This document shows positions 17,686-25,484 of a stretch of 39,242 nt of DNA, piece after piece. This stretch comes from an uncultured Muribaculaceae bacterium. GTDB taxonomy: Bacteria; Bacteroidota; Bacteroidia; Bacteroidales; Muribaculaceae. Below the pieces are notes generated by a model that saw nothing but the letters and a program-made list of their open reading frames with translations, ran no database searches and was not told where the DNA came from. The translations under genes and the position numbers were made by a program. Each line of letters begins with the position of its first letter. The first letter of the stretch is position 1. The DNA lies in NCBI GenBank assembly GCA_905233845.1, contig CAJOFH010000024.1, positions 1 to 39,242 on the forward strand. Reading direction: 5' to 3'.

Positions 17686-19308
17686 TTATCGATAGATGTT
17701 GTTAGAAATTGACTTTCTGCTTGTTCTGATGAATGCATTTTCTACATCATTCTTTGAAATGCCCCTGAATAGATTGTTTGAAATTCTAATCGACTTGAAG
17801 TTGCATGGATTGCCTGAATAATTGGCAAACATGGTGCCTTTCCCTGTTAAAGCATTAACAGTGTTGCCGTCAAAAATAATCGAAGTAGTGGCAGCGCCCT
17901 CTTGAATGAAGAAGTGGTAGTCATTACTGTTAAATGTGTTATTGGTGAAATTCAGCTCTAATTCTTCTATATTGTTGCAATAGATGCGAGTGTCACCTGT
18001 AAATTCGTTGTTGTTGGCATTAATGACTATTTTATCCAAATTGTCAGAACTATTCAGAATTGCTGTCTTGTACAACATTGATGCAGTGTTGTCATTTAGA
18101 TTTAGAGAAACATAACCACCATGCGACCACACAAGAGCTACAGGATAATTACTCTGAATATTATTATTTGAAAGATTAACGTAGCCATTTTTTACTCCAA
18201 GAAAAGTGTATCCACTGTTTTTTCCATCACACAATATCTCAGCTTCATTGTAAACATTATTACCACTGATTAATATGTCTCCTCTATTCTTTGACCCAGT
18301 ATCTATAATAATATCTGTCAAATACCCATCAGATATTTGACATTTTGAGCTGTTTCTAATTGTATTGTTTGTGACTTCTATTGTATCCAGTATTGCAGTG
18401 TCATCAAAGTGGAACCAAATGCTGCGTTTTGTTTGAGCATTATTAGTTATTGTGTTGTTGTTGAACACAATGTTGCTTACGGTGCAAGTGTGATTTACTA
18501 ATTCATCTTTATAATGAGCAAAATTGATAATAACATCAATGTTATAGTTGTTCTTGCTCTTTTTCTTGTTTTCATAGATGAATTCATTGCCATCAACAAT
18601 GATATTCTTAATTAATTGCGCTTTCTTGTCATCACTGGACCAAATGGCCAAAGGCTCATCATTGCCATATTTCAAGAATTTGTTGTTCTTAATAACAATA
18701 TTCTTTTGGTATCCCCTTGACCATAAGCAACCACCAAGCATGCAATTATTAAAATTCTCAAATGTCGAGTTTTGAACAAGAACATTAGAGCAGTTGCGCA
18801 AGTCTAAGTTTGTAATTGCTGCGTTGTCACTAAGCATCTCAATATTATCGACAACAATGCCGTCACCGTAATAGATTTTGATCATATGCTTGGGAGCCTT
18901 CTCCCACAATATGCCTTTATGGTTGGCAAGCAAGAATGCGATATCCTTTATCTCAACTTTAATTTTCTTATTTGAGCTTCCATGCATTGCAAAAAAAGTG
19001 TCGTCGAGCATCTTGCTCTTGCCGTTGGCAAACCCTTCTTTCACAATAACCCTTGTGTTTTTAGTGCTAATACCTTTGATTATCGTGTTGCATCTTATTT
19101 TGATAGAGCCATCAAATTCATAAGTGCCACTCTTGTCGAAGTTGATAATAACTTGATCATTGGAATTTAAACCAGCTACCATTTGCCTGATGTTGTCGGT
19201 AAATGGTTTGGGGCATTGGCTCATCTTTATCTCAACAGTGCGTGCTGCCACCGATGAGGACAAAAGCAGCAACACCAACAAAAACAATGTGTATCTTATT
19301 CGTTCCAT
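17686..19308 (-). CDS. Secreted right-handed beta-helix protein
   Basis: A 540-residue protein with a Sec signal peptide (YTLFLLVLLLLSSSVAARTV). The mature part shows many irregular repeats rich in Asn with alternating hydrophobics (NNTI, NNKFLKYG, GNEFIYEN, NNTFNSN), the signature of a parallel beta-helix of about 14-16 coils. The fold is used by pectate lyases, the AlgG epimerase and phage depolymerases, but no catalytic motif of any of them is recognised. It is translated just before the GT2 gene (2 bp gap) from its own promoter at 19324-19355. A role in modifying, trimming or binding the exported polysaccharide is inferred from context only. Base composition is notably AT-rich. Confidence 0.72.
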   Translation of the reverse strand: MERIRYTLFLLVLLLLSSSVAARTVEIKMSQCPKPFTDNIRQMVAGLNSNDQVIINFDKSGTYEFDGSIKIRCNTIIKGISTKNTRVIVKEGFANGKSKMLDDTFFAMHGSSNKKIKVEIKDIAFLLANHKGILWEKAPKHMIKIYYGDGIVVDNIEMLSDNAAITNLDLRNCSNVLVQNSTFENFNNCMLGGCLWSRGYQKNIVIKNNKFLKYGNDEPLAIWSSDDKKAQLIKNIIVDGNEFIYENKKKSKNNYNIDVIINFAHYKDELVNHTCTVSNIVFNNNTITNNAQTKRSIWFHFDDTAILDTIEVTNNTIRNSSKCQISDGYLTDIIIDTGSKNRGDILISGNNVYNEAEILCDGKNSGYTFLGVKNGYVNLSNNNIQSNYPVALVWSHGGYVSLNLNDNTASMLYKTAILNSSDNLDKIVINANNNEFTGDTRIYCNNIEELELNFTNNTFNSNDYHFFIQEGAATTSIIFDGNTVNALTGKGTMFANYSGNPCNFKSIRISNNLFRGISKNDVENAFIRTSRKSISNNIYR

Positions 19309-19323
19309 AACAATTTATTTTTT

Positions 19324-19355
19324 GCAAAAATAGTGTAAACCTAGAGAAACACAAA
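19324..19355 (-). promoter_or_regulatory. Promoter of the beta-helix/GT2 unit
   Basis: Minus strand: TTTG (19352-19355), 19 bp, TATTTTTGC (19324-19332), a full match to the Bacteroidota consensus. The -7 element ends 15 bp before the start codon, so the mRNA would have a very short leader of roughly 10 nt. Confidence 0.65.
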
Positions 19356-19416
19356 ATGAAAAGCGAAGAATTTCATTTTTATTTCCAATGTGCCGACTCT
19401 GAAAAACTCAAATAAA

Positions 19417-19449
19417 TTTGGTATTTCTCCTTGCTTGCACTAATTTTGC
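19417..19449 (+). promoter_or_regulatory. Promoter of the GT4 gene at 19509
   Basis: TTTG (19417-19420), 20 bp, TAATTTTGC (19441-19449), a full consensus match. Transcription would begin near 19456 with a leader of about 53 nt. It is divergent from the promoter at 19324-19355. Confidence 0.7.
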
Positions 19450-19508
19450 ATTATTATATTATGTCGTTTTTACATTAGAGTGAAAAAGGGCATAAAGGTT
19501 ATAAGACT

Positions 19509-20615
19509 ATGAATATACTACTTATAAACTTAATACTTTATACAGCCGAGAAACGAGTTGTGGCAAAGCGTAAGTCCATCAAGGATTGCCTTATTTGCAA
19601 CTTCGCTAATGGTTTCGTCGAAAATGGCCACAAGGTCACTATTATTGCATCCGAAGACTTTAAGCCATTAGAAGATGATGATTTGCCATTTGAGATTCTT
19701 TATTTTAAATCTTGGATGCCAGGCATTTTTAAGCCCGACCGTCTGCCATATCCAAAAGGATTGAGAAAGTTCTTGAGAAGGAACATAGATAACTACGACA
19801 TGGTTATTTCGGGAGAGACATTCTCCATGCCGTCGGTACTGGCTGCTGGCATTTGCAAAGAAAAACTCTACATCTGGCAGGAAATGAGCTTTCACCAGAA
19901 GACCCTTCATAAACTCGTTTCAAAAACCTGGCATAACGTTATAGTTCCTATCTTTCTCAAAAACACCAAAATTGTGGCTCGCAGTGAAGAGGCTCAACAA
20001 TTTATATCCAATTACTCTCATAATGTGGTTGAGGAGATAGTAAGAAATGGTGCCAATGCTCACGAGTTGTATCCCGATGAAATGAGCGAGGATTATTTTA
20101 TTGTTGTTTCTCGATTGGATGAACGCAAGAATGTGAGAGTCTCTATTGACCAGTTTGCAAAATTCCTAAAAGTTCCTGGTTATGAGCATTACAAGCTTAT
20201 AATCATTGGATATGGTGTTCTTGAAGATAAACTGAAACTACAAGTCAAGTCATTAGGCATAGATGATAGCGTCTACTTCTTGGGACGCAAGTCACATCAA
20301 GAGCTGGCTGTTCATTTGCGCCATGCCAAGGGGTTGTTGATTAACACAGTAGAAGACTTGAATCTGCTGACAATTGCCGAGGCTATTATCAGCGGAACTC
20401 CTGTAATCTCTAATACAGTCCCCGATGGGATGGAATATATCAACAACAACAACATGGGTATTTCTCGAAATGGCTGGGATGAAACCGATTTGGTTGAGGT
20501 CGCAACTAATTATGAGTCTTATCACAAAGCGTGTGTCATGCATCGTGATGAGATGACTAATGTGGGATGCGCTAAAATTATGGTTGACATTCTCATGAAA
20601 TACAAGAAAAAATGA
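19509..20615 (+). CDS. Family 4 glycosyltransferase
   Basis: Retaining GT-B glycosyltransferase of 368 residues. The C-terminal Rossmann half has the family pattern IVVSRLDERKNVRVSIDQF, LIIIGYGVLEDKL, VYFLGRKSHQELAVHLRHAK and the donor-binding segment LLTIAEAIISGTPVISN, which stands in for the usual E-x7-E site. The N-terminal half is less conserved and accounts for acceptor choice. It is the first gene of a plus-strand run with its own promoter and is followed 29 bp later by another GT4. Confidence 0.87.
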   Translation: MNILLINLILYTAEKRVVAKRKSIKDCLICNFANGFVENGHKVTIIASEDFKPLEDDDLPFEILYFKSWMPGIFKPDRLPYPKGLRKFLRRNIDNYDMVISGETFSMPSVLAAGICKEKLYIWQEMSFHQKTLHKLVSKTWHNVIVPIFLKNTKIVARSEEAQQFISNYSHNVVEEIVRNGANAHELYPDEMSEDYFIVVSRLDERKNVRVSIDQFAKFLKVPGYEHYKLIIIGYGVLEDKLKLQVKSLGIDDSVYFLGRKSHQELAVHLRHAKGLLINTVEDLNLLTIAEAIISGTPVISNTVPDGMEYINNNNMGISRNGWDETDLVEVATNYESYHKACVMHRDEMTNVGCAKIMVDILMKYKKK

Positions 20616-20616
20616 G

Positions 20617-20625
20617 TACTTTTGC
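20617..20625 (+). promoter_or_regulatory. Possible internal -7 promoter element
   Basis: TACTTTTGC lies at the end of the upstream GT4 gene, 20 bp before the next start codon. No TTTG is found at the expected distance, so it is a weak candidate for a secondary promoter. Confidence 0.25.
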
Positions 20626-20644
20626 ACTGTCTTAAATTGTCAAG

Positions 20645-21850
20645 ATGGAGAAAAAGCGCATTCTCATAGCAAATAAGTTCTACTACCCTCGTGGTGGTGA
20701 CTGCATCGTGGCGATGAACCTGGAGCGGCTGCTCAAGGATGCAGGTCACGAGGTGGCGGTCTTTGCCATGGACTATCCTGAGAACATTGACTCGGGATGG
20801 AACGCTTACTATCCGTCGCAGGTGGAGTTTGATGGTTCTTGGGGAAACAAAATCCGAGCAGCTAAACGACTCATGGGGTGGGGTGATATTAGGCCAGCCT
20901 TTAAGAAAATTCTCAATGATTTCAAGCCCGATATCGTGCACTTGCACAACATTCATTCCTATCTCTCGCCAGTTTTGGCTAAGCTTGCCAAGAAGTGTGG
21001 ATGCCGAGTGGTGTGGACGTTGCATGACTACAAGCTCGTGTGCCCGTCCTATGCGTGCCTGTATAATGAGAGGCCGTGCGAGCAATGCATTGGGCGCCGC
21101 AAGATGCCTGTCATCAACAATCGATGCATGAAAGGTAGCTTTGCCGCCAGTGTCATGGCTTATGTCGAAGCACGCAAGTGGAACCGAGATGCGCTTGAGA
21201 ACTATACCGACACCTTTGTCTGCCCGAGCAACTTTATGGCAACTAAGATGCGCAAAGACGGTTTCGACCCCGAGAAAATCAATGTGGTGTGCAACCACAT
21301 CGACCCTGCTAAGCAACAGCTTTTCAATTCCCTTTGCTCTAATCGGGATGACTATTACATCTATGTGGGTAGGCTGTCGCGCGAGAAAGGTGTGGAAACT
21401 CTGCTCAATGTGGCATCGAAGCTGCCTTACACTCTCATGGTTGCTGGTGACGGACCACTGATGCAAAAGCTTAAGGAAATGTATTTCGGATATGGTAATG
21501 TCGTGCTCTTAGGACGGCAAAATGCACAACAAGTGGCTGAGTTGCTGAGTAATGCGCGGTTCTCGGTGATGCCAAGCGAATGCTATGACAATAACCCTCT
21601 TGGTGTTATTGAGTCGCTGTGCGCTGGCACGCCAGTGGTTGGGGCACGCATTGGGGGTATTCCCGAACTGATTAACGAGGAGAATGGCATCACATTCACT
21701 TCGGGCAACAAAAATGAACTTATGGCAGCAATCAATAAGGCATTCTCTACCCGATGGAATAATGACAGCATCAAGAAAACTGCCAATGTGCGCTTCTCGC
21801 CCATCGAGCACCTGAAGCAGATTTTGTCCATCTATGGAATAGAACTGTAA
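20645..21850 (+). CDS. Family 4 glycosyltransferase with Cys-rich acceptor-domain motif
   Basis: GT-B glycosyltransferase of 401 residues. The glycine-rich N-terminal loop is FYYPRGGDCIVAMNLERLL. The acceptor half contains WTLHDYKLVCPSYACLYN, CEQCIGRR and NNRCM, a cysteine-rich insertion known from a subset of bacterial GT4 enzymes and perhaps metal-binding. The donor half has YVGRLSREKGVETLL, LMVAGDGPL and the E-x7-E region SECYDNNPLGVIESLCAGTP. The plus-strand neighbours at 19509 and 21966 suggest a shared polysaccharide-assembly unit. Confidence 0.9.
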   Translation: MEKKRILIANKFYYPRGGDCIVAMNLERLLKDAGHEVAVFAMDYPENIDSGWNAYYPSQVEFDGSWGNKIRAAKRLMGWGDIRPAFKKILNDFKPDIVHLHNIHSYLSPVLAKLAKKCGCRVVWTLHDYKLVCPSYACLYNERPCEQCIGRRKMPVINNRCMKGSFAASVMAYVEARKWNRDALENYTDTFVCPSNFMATKMRKDGFDPEKINVVCNHIDPAKQQLFNSLCSNRDDYYIYVGRLSREKGVETLLNVASKLPYTLMVAGDGPLMQKLKEMYFGYGNVVLLGRQNAQQVAELLSNARFSVMPSECYDNNPLGVIESLCAGTPVVGARIGGIPELINEENGITFTSGNKNELMAAINKAFSTRWNNDSIKKTANVRFSPIEHLKQILSIYGIEL

Positions 21851-21897
21851 ATTGCATTTCTCTAATCAAAAATTTTCTATATATTTTTATATAATCA

Positions 21898-21930
21898 TTT
21901 GCTTTTTAAAGAGTTTATGTTTATATTTGC
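21898..21930 (+). promoter_or_regulatory. Promoter of the two-module BspA gene
   Basis: TTTG (21898-21901), 20 bp, TATATTTGC (21922-21930), a full consensus match. The expected transcript start (near 21937) leaves about 29 nt before ATG 21966 and excludes the upstream ATG at 21852. Confidence 0.7.
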
Positions 21931-21965
21931 GTAAAATTAAGTTTAACGCAAAAATCACAATAATC

Positions 21966-24185
21966 ATGAAACCGAAATCTTTTTTATGTTGTATAGTATT
22001 GGTGGCTCTTATGTTATCGGCATCTGTTGGCATCAATGCCCAGGAGGCGTTTGTTGAGGGTGATTTCACTTATCAATTGAAGTCGCAAGGTGTGAGCGTG
22101 GTGTCTTATAGTGGCACTTCCGACATTATAGAAATGCCAAGTGTTGTGACTCACGACGGAATAGACTACACTGTTGTTGAGGTTGGAAACAAGTTGTTCT
22201 TCAAAGATGAGAATGTGGTGTCAATCAATTTCCCTGCCACAGCAGTGACCATTGGCGACAGTGTGTGTCACGAGTGCCCTTTGTTGTCGAGGGTTGTGAT
22301 TGGCGATGCTACCACGATGATAGGCGAGAGTTCGTTCTATAAGTGCAAAAAGTTGAGGCTTATAGTCTTTGGTGAGTCCTTGCAACTGATTAAGAACGAC
22401 TCGTTTCGGGGAATCGAGATTGGGATGAACTCTTCGCTGGACTGCGAGACGTCACCAACATTTGTCTTCAAGGGGCCAGATTATCCCATTATAGAGACCG
22501 ACCCAATCCTTATCAGTGAAGGAGGAGGAAGACGCATTCATGGTCTATGTCCCTCAGAGTACTTGACAACCTACCAGACAAGTGAGCGTTGGAAACCGCA
22601 TTATGCCGATCCATGGGTTGTTGTAGTGATGCTCGACAGTTACAGCCAGGAGGAATACAACAATGCCTCGGTTACACTCACTAGCGAGTCAGATACAATC
22701 CCTGTTAATAGTTTCACTTATCAAGATTATCTACTGGCAACTACTTTAGATGCTTCACAATCTTATTCAAAACGTCTTGATTATTCTTGTCAATTGCCAG
22801 TTGTGTTTAACACGTCAAGAAAATGGAATAACGGATGCTGGGAGCATAATAACACATCAGTGACAACCACTTATGGTCTTACAACCGAAGGGGAGAAACT
22901 GATTCTCACTGGACATATAAACAATAAGGGAACAATTCCCGTATATTTGTTTACGCCTCAAAATGTTTTAAAAATCACCTGTGAGACACTTCCCGATGCC
23001 GAGAATGTAGAAGATGTATATAGGTTCATCCAGGACCAGAATGTCAAGTACAAGATATTTGTTCGCAATAACAAATTATGGGCCGAAGTGTCTGAACTCT
23101 TGAAACCTGTTGAACAATTCTGCTATGATTATTGCTACAAGATACCTGATTATGTTACTTTGAGCACTACTGTTGGAAGTCGCAGCTTTTATTTAGTGTC
23201 GATTGCCGATGACGTTTTCGCTAATTCACCGTTAGTGTCAATAGAGATTGGAAACTATATTGAGACCATTGGAGAAAGAGCTTTCGGTGGTTCTAGTCAA
23301 TTGGCTCGTGTGATTTTGGGCGATGGCGTGAAAGAAATCAAGAAAGACGCTTTTTGCAACTGTCCCAACTTGTCGCTGGTTGTAATGGGAGAATCTTTGA
23401 CTTCTATAGACGAAGGGAATTTCTTGGGCAATGAGCCACAAGAGGGATTTTTCTGGATGAATAGCACCAAACGCCAAACCTTTGTCTTGAAAGGCGAAGA
23501 TTACCCTGAGGCAGCCAATGATTTTATCGAGCATTTAAGCGGTGGAAACATCGACGTTTATTGCCTAGAAGACAAAATGGGCAGTTTTGAGAACAGCAAC
23601 AAATGGACAGGCAATTTCAACTTGCTCAGTTACACCAATAACGATTTAAAAAACTCATCAATACAACTCCAGGAAATTTATCAGGTTAATCAATATGATG
23701 TCACCACTTATCAAGTTGTCATCTTTGGAGTGTCCGACATCGAGAACTGTGGTGGCGATATCACCAACCAAGAGTTCACCTTAAAGTTGCCATTGGCTTT
23801 TGGTATAGATAAATCTTGGAATTTTGGGGTTCTCGATGAGACCCAAGAAAACACTTATTGGTTGACAAATGACTTTTATAAGATTGACAATAAAATCTAC
23901 ATTAACGGAATTATAGAACACTTTAAACCGAATTCTAATTCAGGCTGCAAATATGCTTACATGTTCTCTCCTAAGCGAATTTACCGTATTCCAATTCAAG
24001 CTTGGAACAGATCTCAAGAGAGTGCCATCACCACCGTTGATGCCGACAAGCAGGTGGCGAGCGTGTGCTACTACAACCTCGCTGGTATAGAGAGCGGCGA
24101 GCCGTTTGATGGCGTGAACATCAAGGTGACGCGTTACACCGATGGCTCTGCCGATACTCAGAAGATTGTCAATAAATCTCGATGA
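21966..24185 (+). CDS. Secreted BspA-like LRR_5 protein with two tandem modules
   Basis: Secreted protein of 739 residues; the signal peptide ends at SVGINA, leaving an N-terminal Gln (QEAF). The body is an internal duplication. Module 1 is about 22045-22978 and module 2 about 23020-23992. Each has LRR_5 repeats, then GESL..I...F.G, T.FVLKGEDYP, GG.I..YC and a KW segment, then a beta-rich domain of about 120 residues with LPxxFxxxxxWNxG and Y.F.P...(Y/L)(R/K)I. The tail YYNLAG...PF.GVNI...Y.DG...QKIV resembles a Bacteroidales surface-protein C-terminal tail, perhaps a type IX secretion signal. The start 21966 is chosen over 21852 because of the signal peptide and promoter position. It sits inside the polysaccharide locus but has no enzymatic motif; adhesion or matrix binding is inferred. 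Confidence 0.8.
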   Translation: MKPKSFLCCIVLVALMLSASVGINAQEAFVEGDFTYQLKSQGVSVVSYSGTSDIIEMPSVVTHDGIDYTVVEVGNKLFFKDENVVSINFPATAVTIGDSVCHECPLLSRVVIGDATTMIGESSFYKCKKLRLIVFGESLQLIKNDSFRGIEIGMNSSLDCETSPTFVFKGPDYPIIETDPILISEGGGRRIHGLCPSEYLTTYQTSERWKPHYADPWVVVVMLDSYSQEEYNNASVTLTSESDTIPVNSFTYQDYLLATTLDASQSYSKRLDYSCQLPVVFNTSRKWNNGCWEHNNTSVTTTYGLTTEGEKLILTGHINNKGTIPVYLFTPQNVLKITCETLPDAENVEDVYRFIQDQNVKYKIFVRNNKLWAEVSELLKPVEQFCYDYCYKIPDYVTLSTTVGSRSFYLVSIADDVFANSPLVSIEIGNYIETIGERAFGGSSQLARVILGDGVKEIKKDAFCNCPNLSLVVMGESLTSIDEGNFLGNEPQEGFFWMNSTKRQTFVLKGEDYPEAANDFIEHLSGGNIDVYCLEDKMGSFENSNKWTGNFNLLSYTNNDLKNSSIQLQEIYQVNQYDVTTYQVVIFGVSDIENCGGDITNQEFTLKLPLAFGIDKSWNFGVLDETQENTYWLTNDFYKIDNKIYINGIIEHFKPNSNSGCKYAYMFSPKRIYRIPIQAWNRSQESAITTVDADKQVASVCYYNLAGIESGEPFDGVNIKVTRYTDGSADTQKIVNKSR

Positions 24186-24209
24186 ACATATTGAGTTTGT
24201 GGTTCTTAT

Positions 24210-24244
24210 AAGGCTTGCTACTTGTTTGGGAGTAAGCCTTTTTT
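24210..24244 (+). terminator. Rho-independent terminator after the BspA gene
   Basis: AAGGCTT (24210-24216) pairs with AAGCCTT (24234-24240), with an inner ACT/AGT pairing, followed directly by TTTT. It lies 25 bp after the stop codon and precedes the next promoter. Confidence 0.7.
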
Positions 24245-24285
24245 GTGAATATAAAACAACAATTTTCTTTTTTATAAGTCTATTA

Positions 24286-24318
24286 TTTGGCGTGTAGCGT
24301 TTTTTCTTGTAACTTTGC
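24286..24318 (+). promoter_or_regulatory. Promoter of the radical SAM / GT4 unit
   Basis: TTTG (24286-24289), 20 bp, TAACTTTGC (24310-24318), a full consensus match. The leader to the ATG at 24456 would be about 130 nt and very AT-rich; no known riboswitch motif was recognised in it. Confidence 0.7.
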
Positions 24319-24455
24319 ACGCAATTTTGCCAAACATTGGTTTGTGCAAAGTGATTTGTGAATAATTAATTATTTGTCTTGGTACAATAAATTAATTATT
24401 TATTTAGTTATTAATATAGTTAGGATATATCCACAACATAGCGCTACATTTTTAG

Positions 24456-25463
24456 ATGAAAAGTACTGTTCAAGGCAGTCTCATCACAACTTTCAGGTGC
24501 AACGCCAAGTGTAACATGTGTAACATTTGGAAGTACCCAACCAAGCCCGAGGAGGAAATTGATGCTTCCTACTACGAGAAGTTGCCCGATGGACTGCGAA
24601 TCAACATAACGGGTGGTGAGGCAACCATCCGCAAGGACATAGACAAGATTTTCGAGATTTTGTACCCGAAATCAACTCTTCTGGAGCTGAGCACTAACGG
24701 CTACAATACCGAGAAGATTGTCGAACTGGCTAATAAATATCCTAAAATCCTGATACGCGTGAGCGTCGAAGGATTGCCAAAAATCAACGATACCAAGCGC
24801 GGAATGGTCAACGGATTTGACCATGCATTGCGCACTATCCTCGAACTCAAGAAGACGAAGTGCAAGAACATTGGCTTCTCGGTGGTGATTTCGCCCGACA
24901 ACTACAAGGATCTCGTGTGGCTCTATGAGCTGTGCGTGGCTCTCGACGTGGAGCTAGGCAACTCGGCTGTGCACAACTCGTGGTACTTCCACAAGGACGA
25001 CAACGAGATTGTGAGCGAGGAAGCCCTCAAGCAGCATGAGCTGTTTGTGAAAGCTATGCTCACCAGCAAGCGCCGTCACCTCAAGGATCGCCTCAAAGAC
25101 TATGGACGCGCCTTCTTCAACCGCTCCATCCACCGCCGTCTGCGTGGTGATGAGGCCGGCTATCGTCCTGCCTGTGGGGCTTTGACCGATTTCTTCTTCA
25201 TCGACCCATGGGGTAACGTGTCGCCCTGCAACGGTTCTCAAGAGGAGTGGATTATGGGTAACATCAAGGAGCAGAGCTTCGAGGAAATCATGAACAGCGA
25301 CAAGGCCAAGGAAGCCCTCAAGAAGGTGCAGGAGTGCGACCGCAACTGCGCATTCATTGTCACCGAGCGCCACGATATGGTGCGTCGCCCATGGATTCCC
25401 ATCATGTGGGTCATCAAGAACAAGTGGCGTATTCGCCAGGGCAAAGACATTTGCTGGGACTAA
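24456..25463 (+). CDS. Radical SAM protein with SPASM-like C-terminal cysteines
   Basis: A 335-residue radical S-adenosylmethionine enzyme. The [4Fe-4S] motif CNAKCNMC (Cys15, Cys19, Cys22) is followed by ITGGEAT, the SAM-binding GGE segment, and a partial TIM-barrel. The C-terminal part has ACGALTDFFFIDPWGNVSPC, the downstream GNI segment and a CDRNC pair, a SPASM-like auxiliary-cluster pattern. The substrate is unknown. No small precursor peptide gene is visible nearby, so a peptide-maturation role is not supported. It has its own promoter and is followed 21 bp later by a glycosyltransferase, which suggests a role in making or altering a sugar or lipid carrier for this locus. Confidence 0.85.
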   Translation: MKSTVQGSLITTFRCNAKCNMCNIWKYPTKPEEEIDASYYEKLPDGLRINITGGEATIRKDIDKIFEILYPKSTLLELSTNGYNTEKIVELANKYPKILIRVSVEGLPKINDTKRGMVNGFDHALRTILELKKTKCKNIGFSVVISPDNYKDLVWLYELCVALDVELGNSAVHNSWYFHKDDNEIVSEEALKQHELFVKAMLTSKRRHLKDRLKDYGRAFFNRSIHRRLRGDEAGYRPACGALTDFFFIDPWGNVSPCNGSQEEWIMGNIKEQSFEEIMNSDKAKEALKKVQECDRNCAFIVTERHDMVRRPWIPIMWVIKNKWRIRQGKDICWD

Positions 25464-25484
25464 TAAATTGTCGGTTACGGTGGC

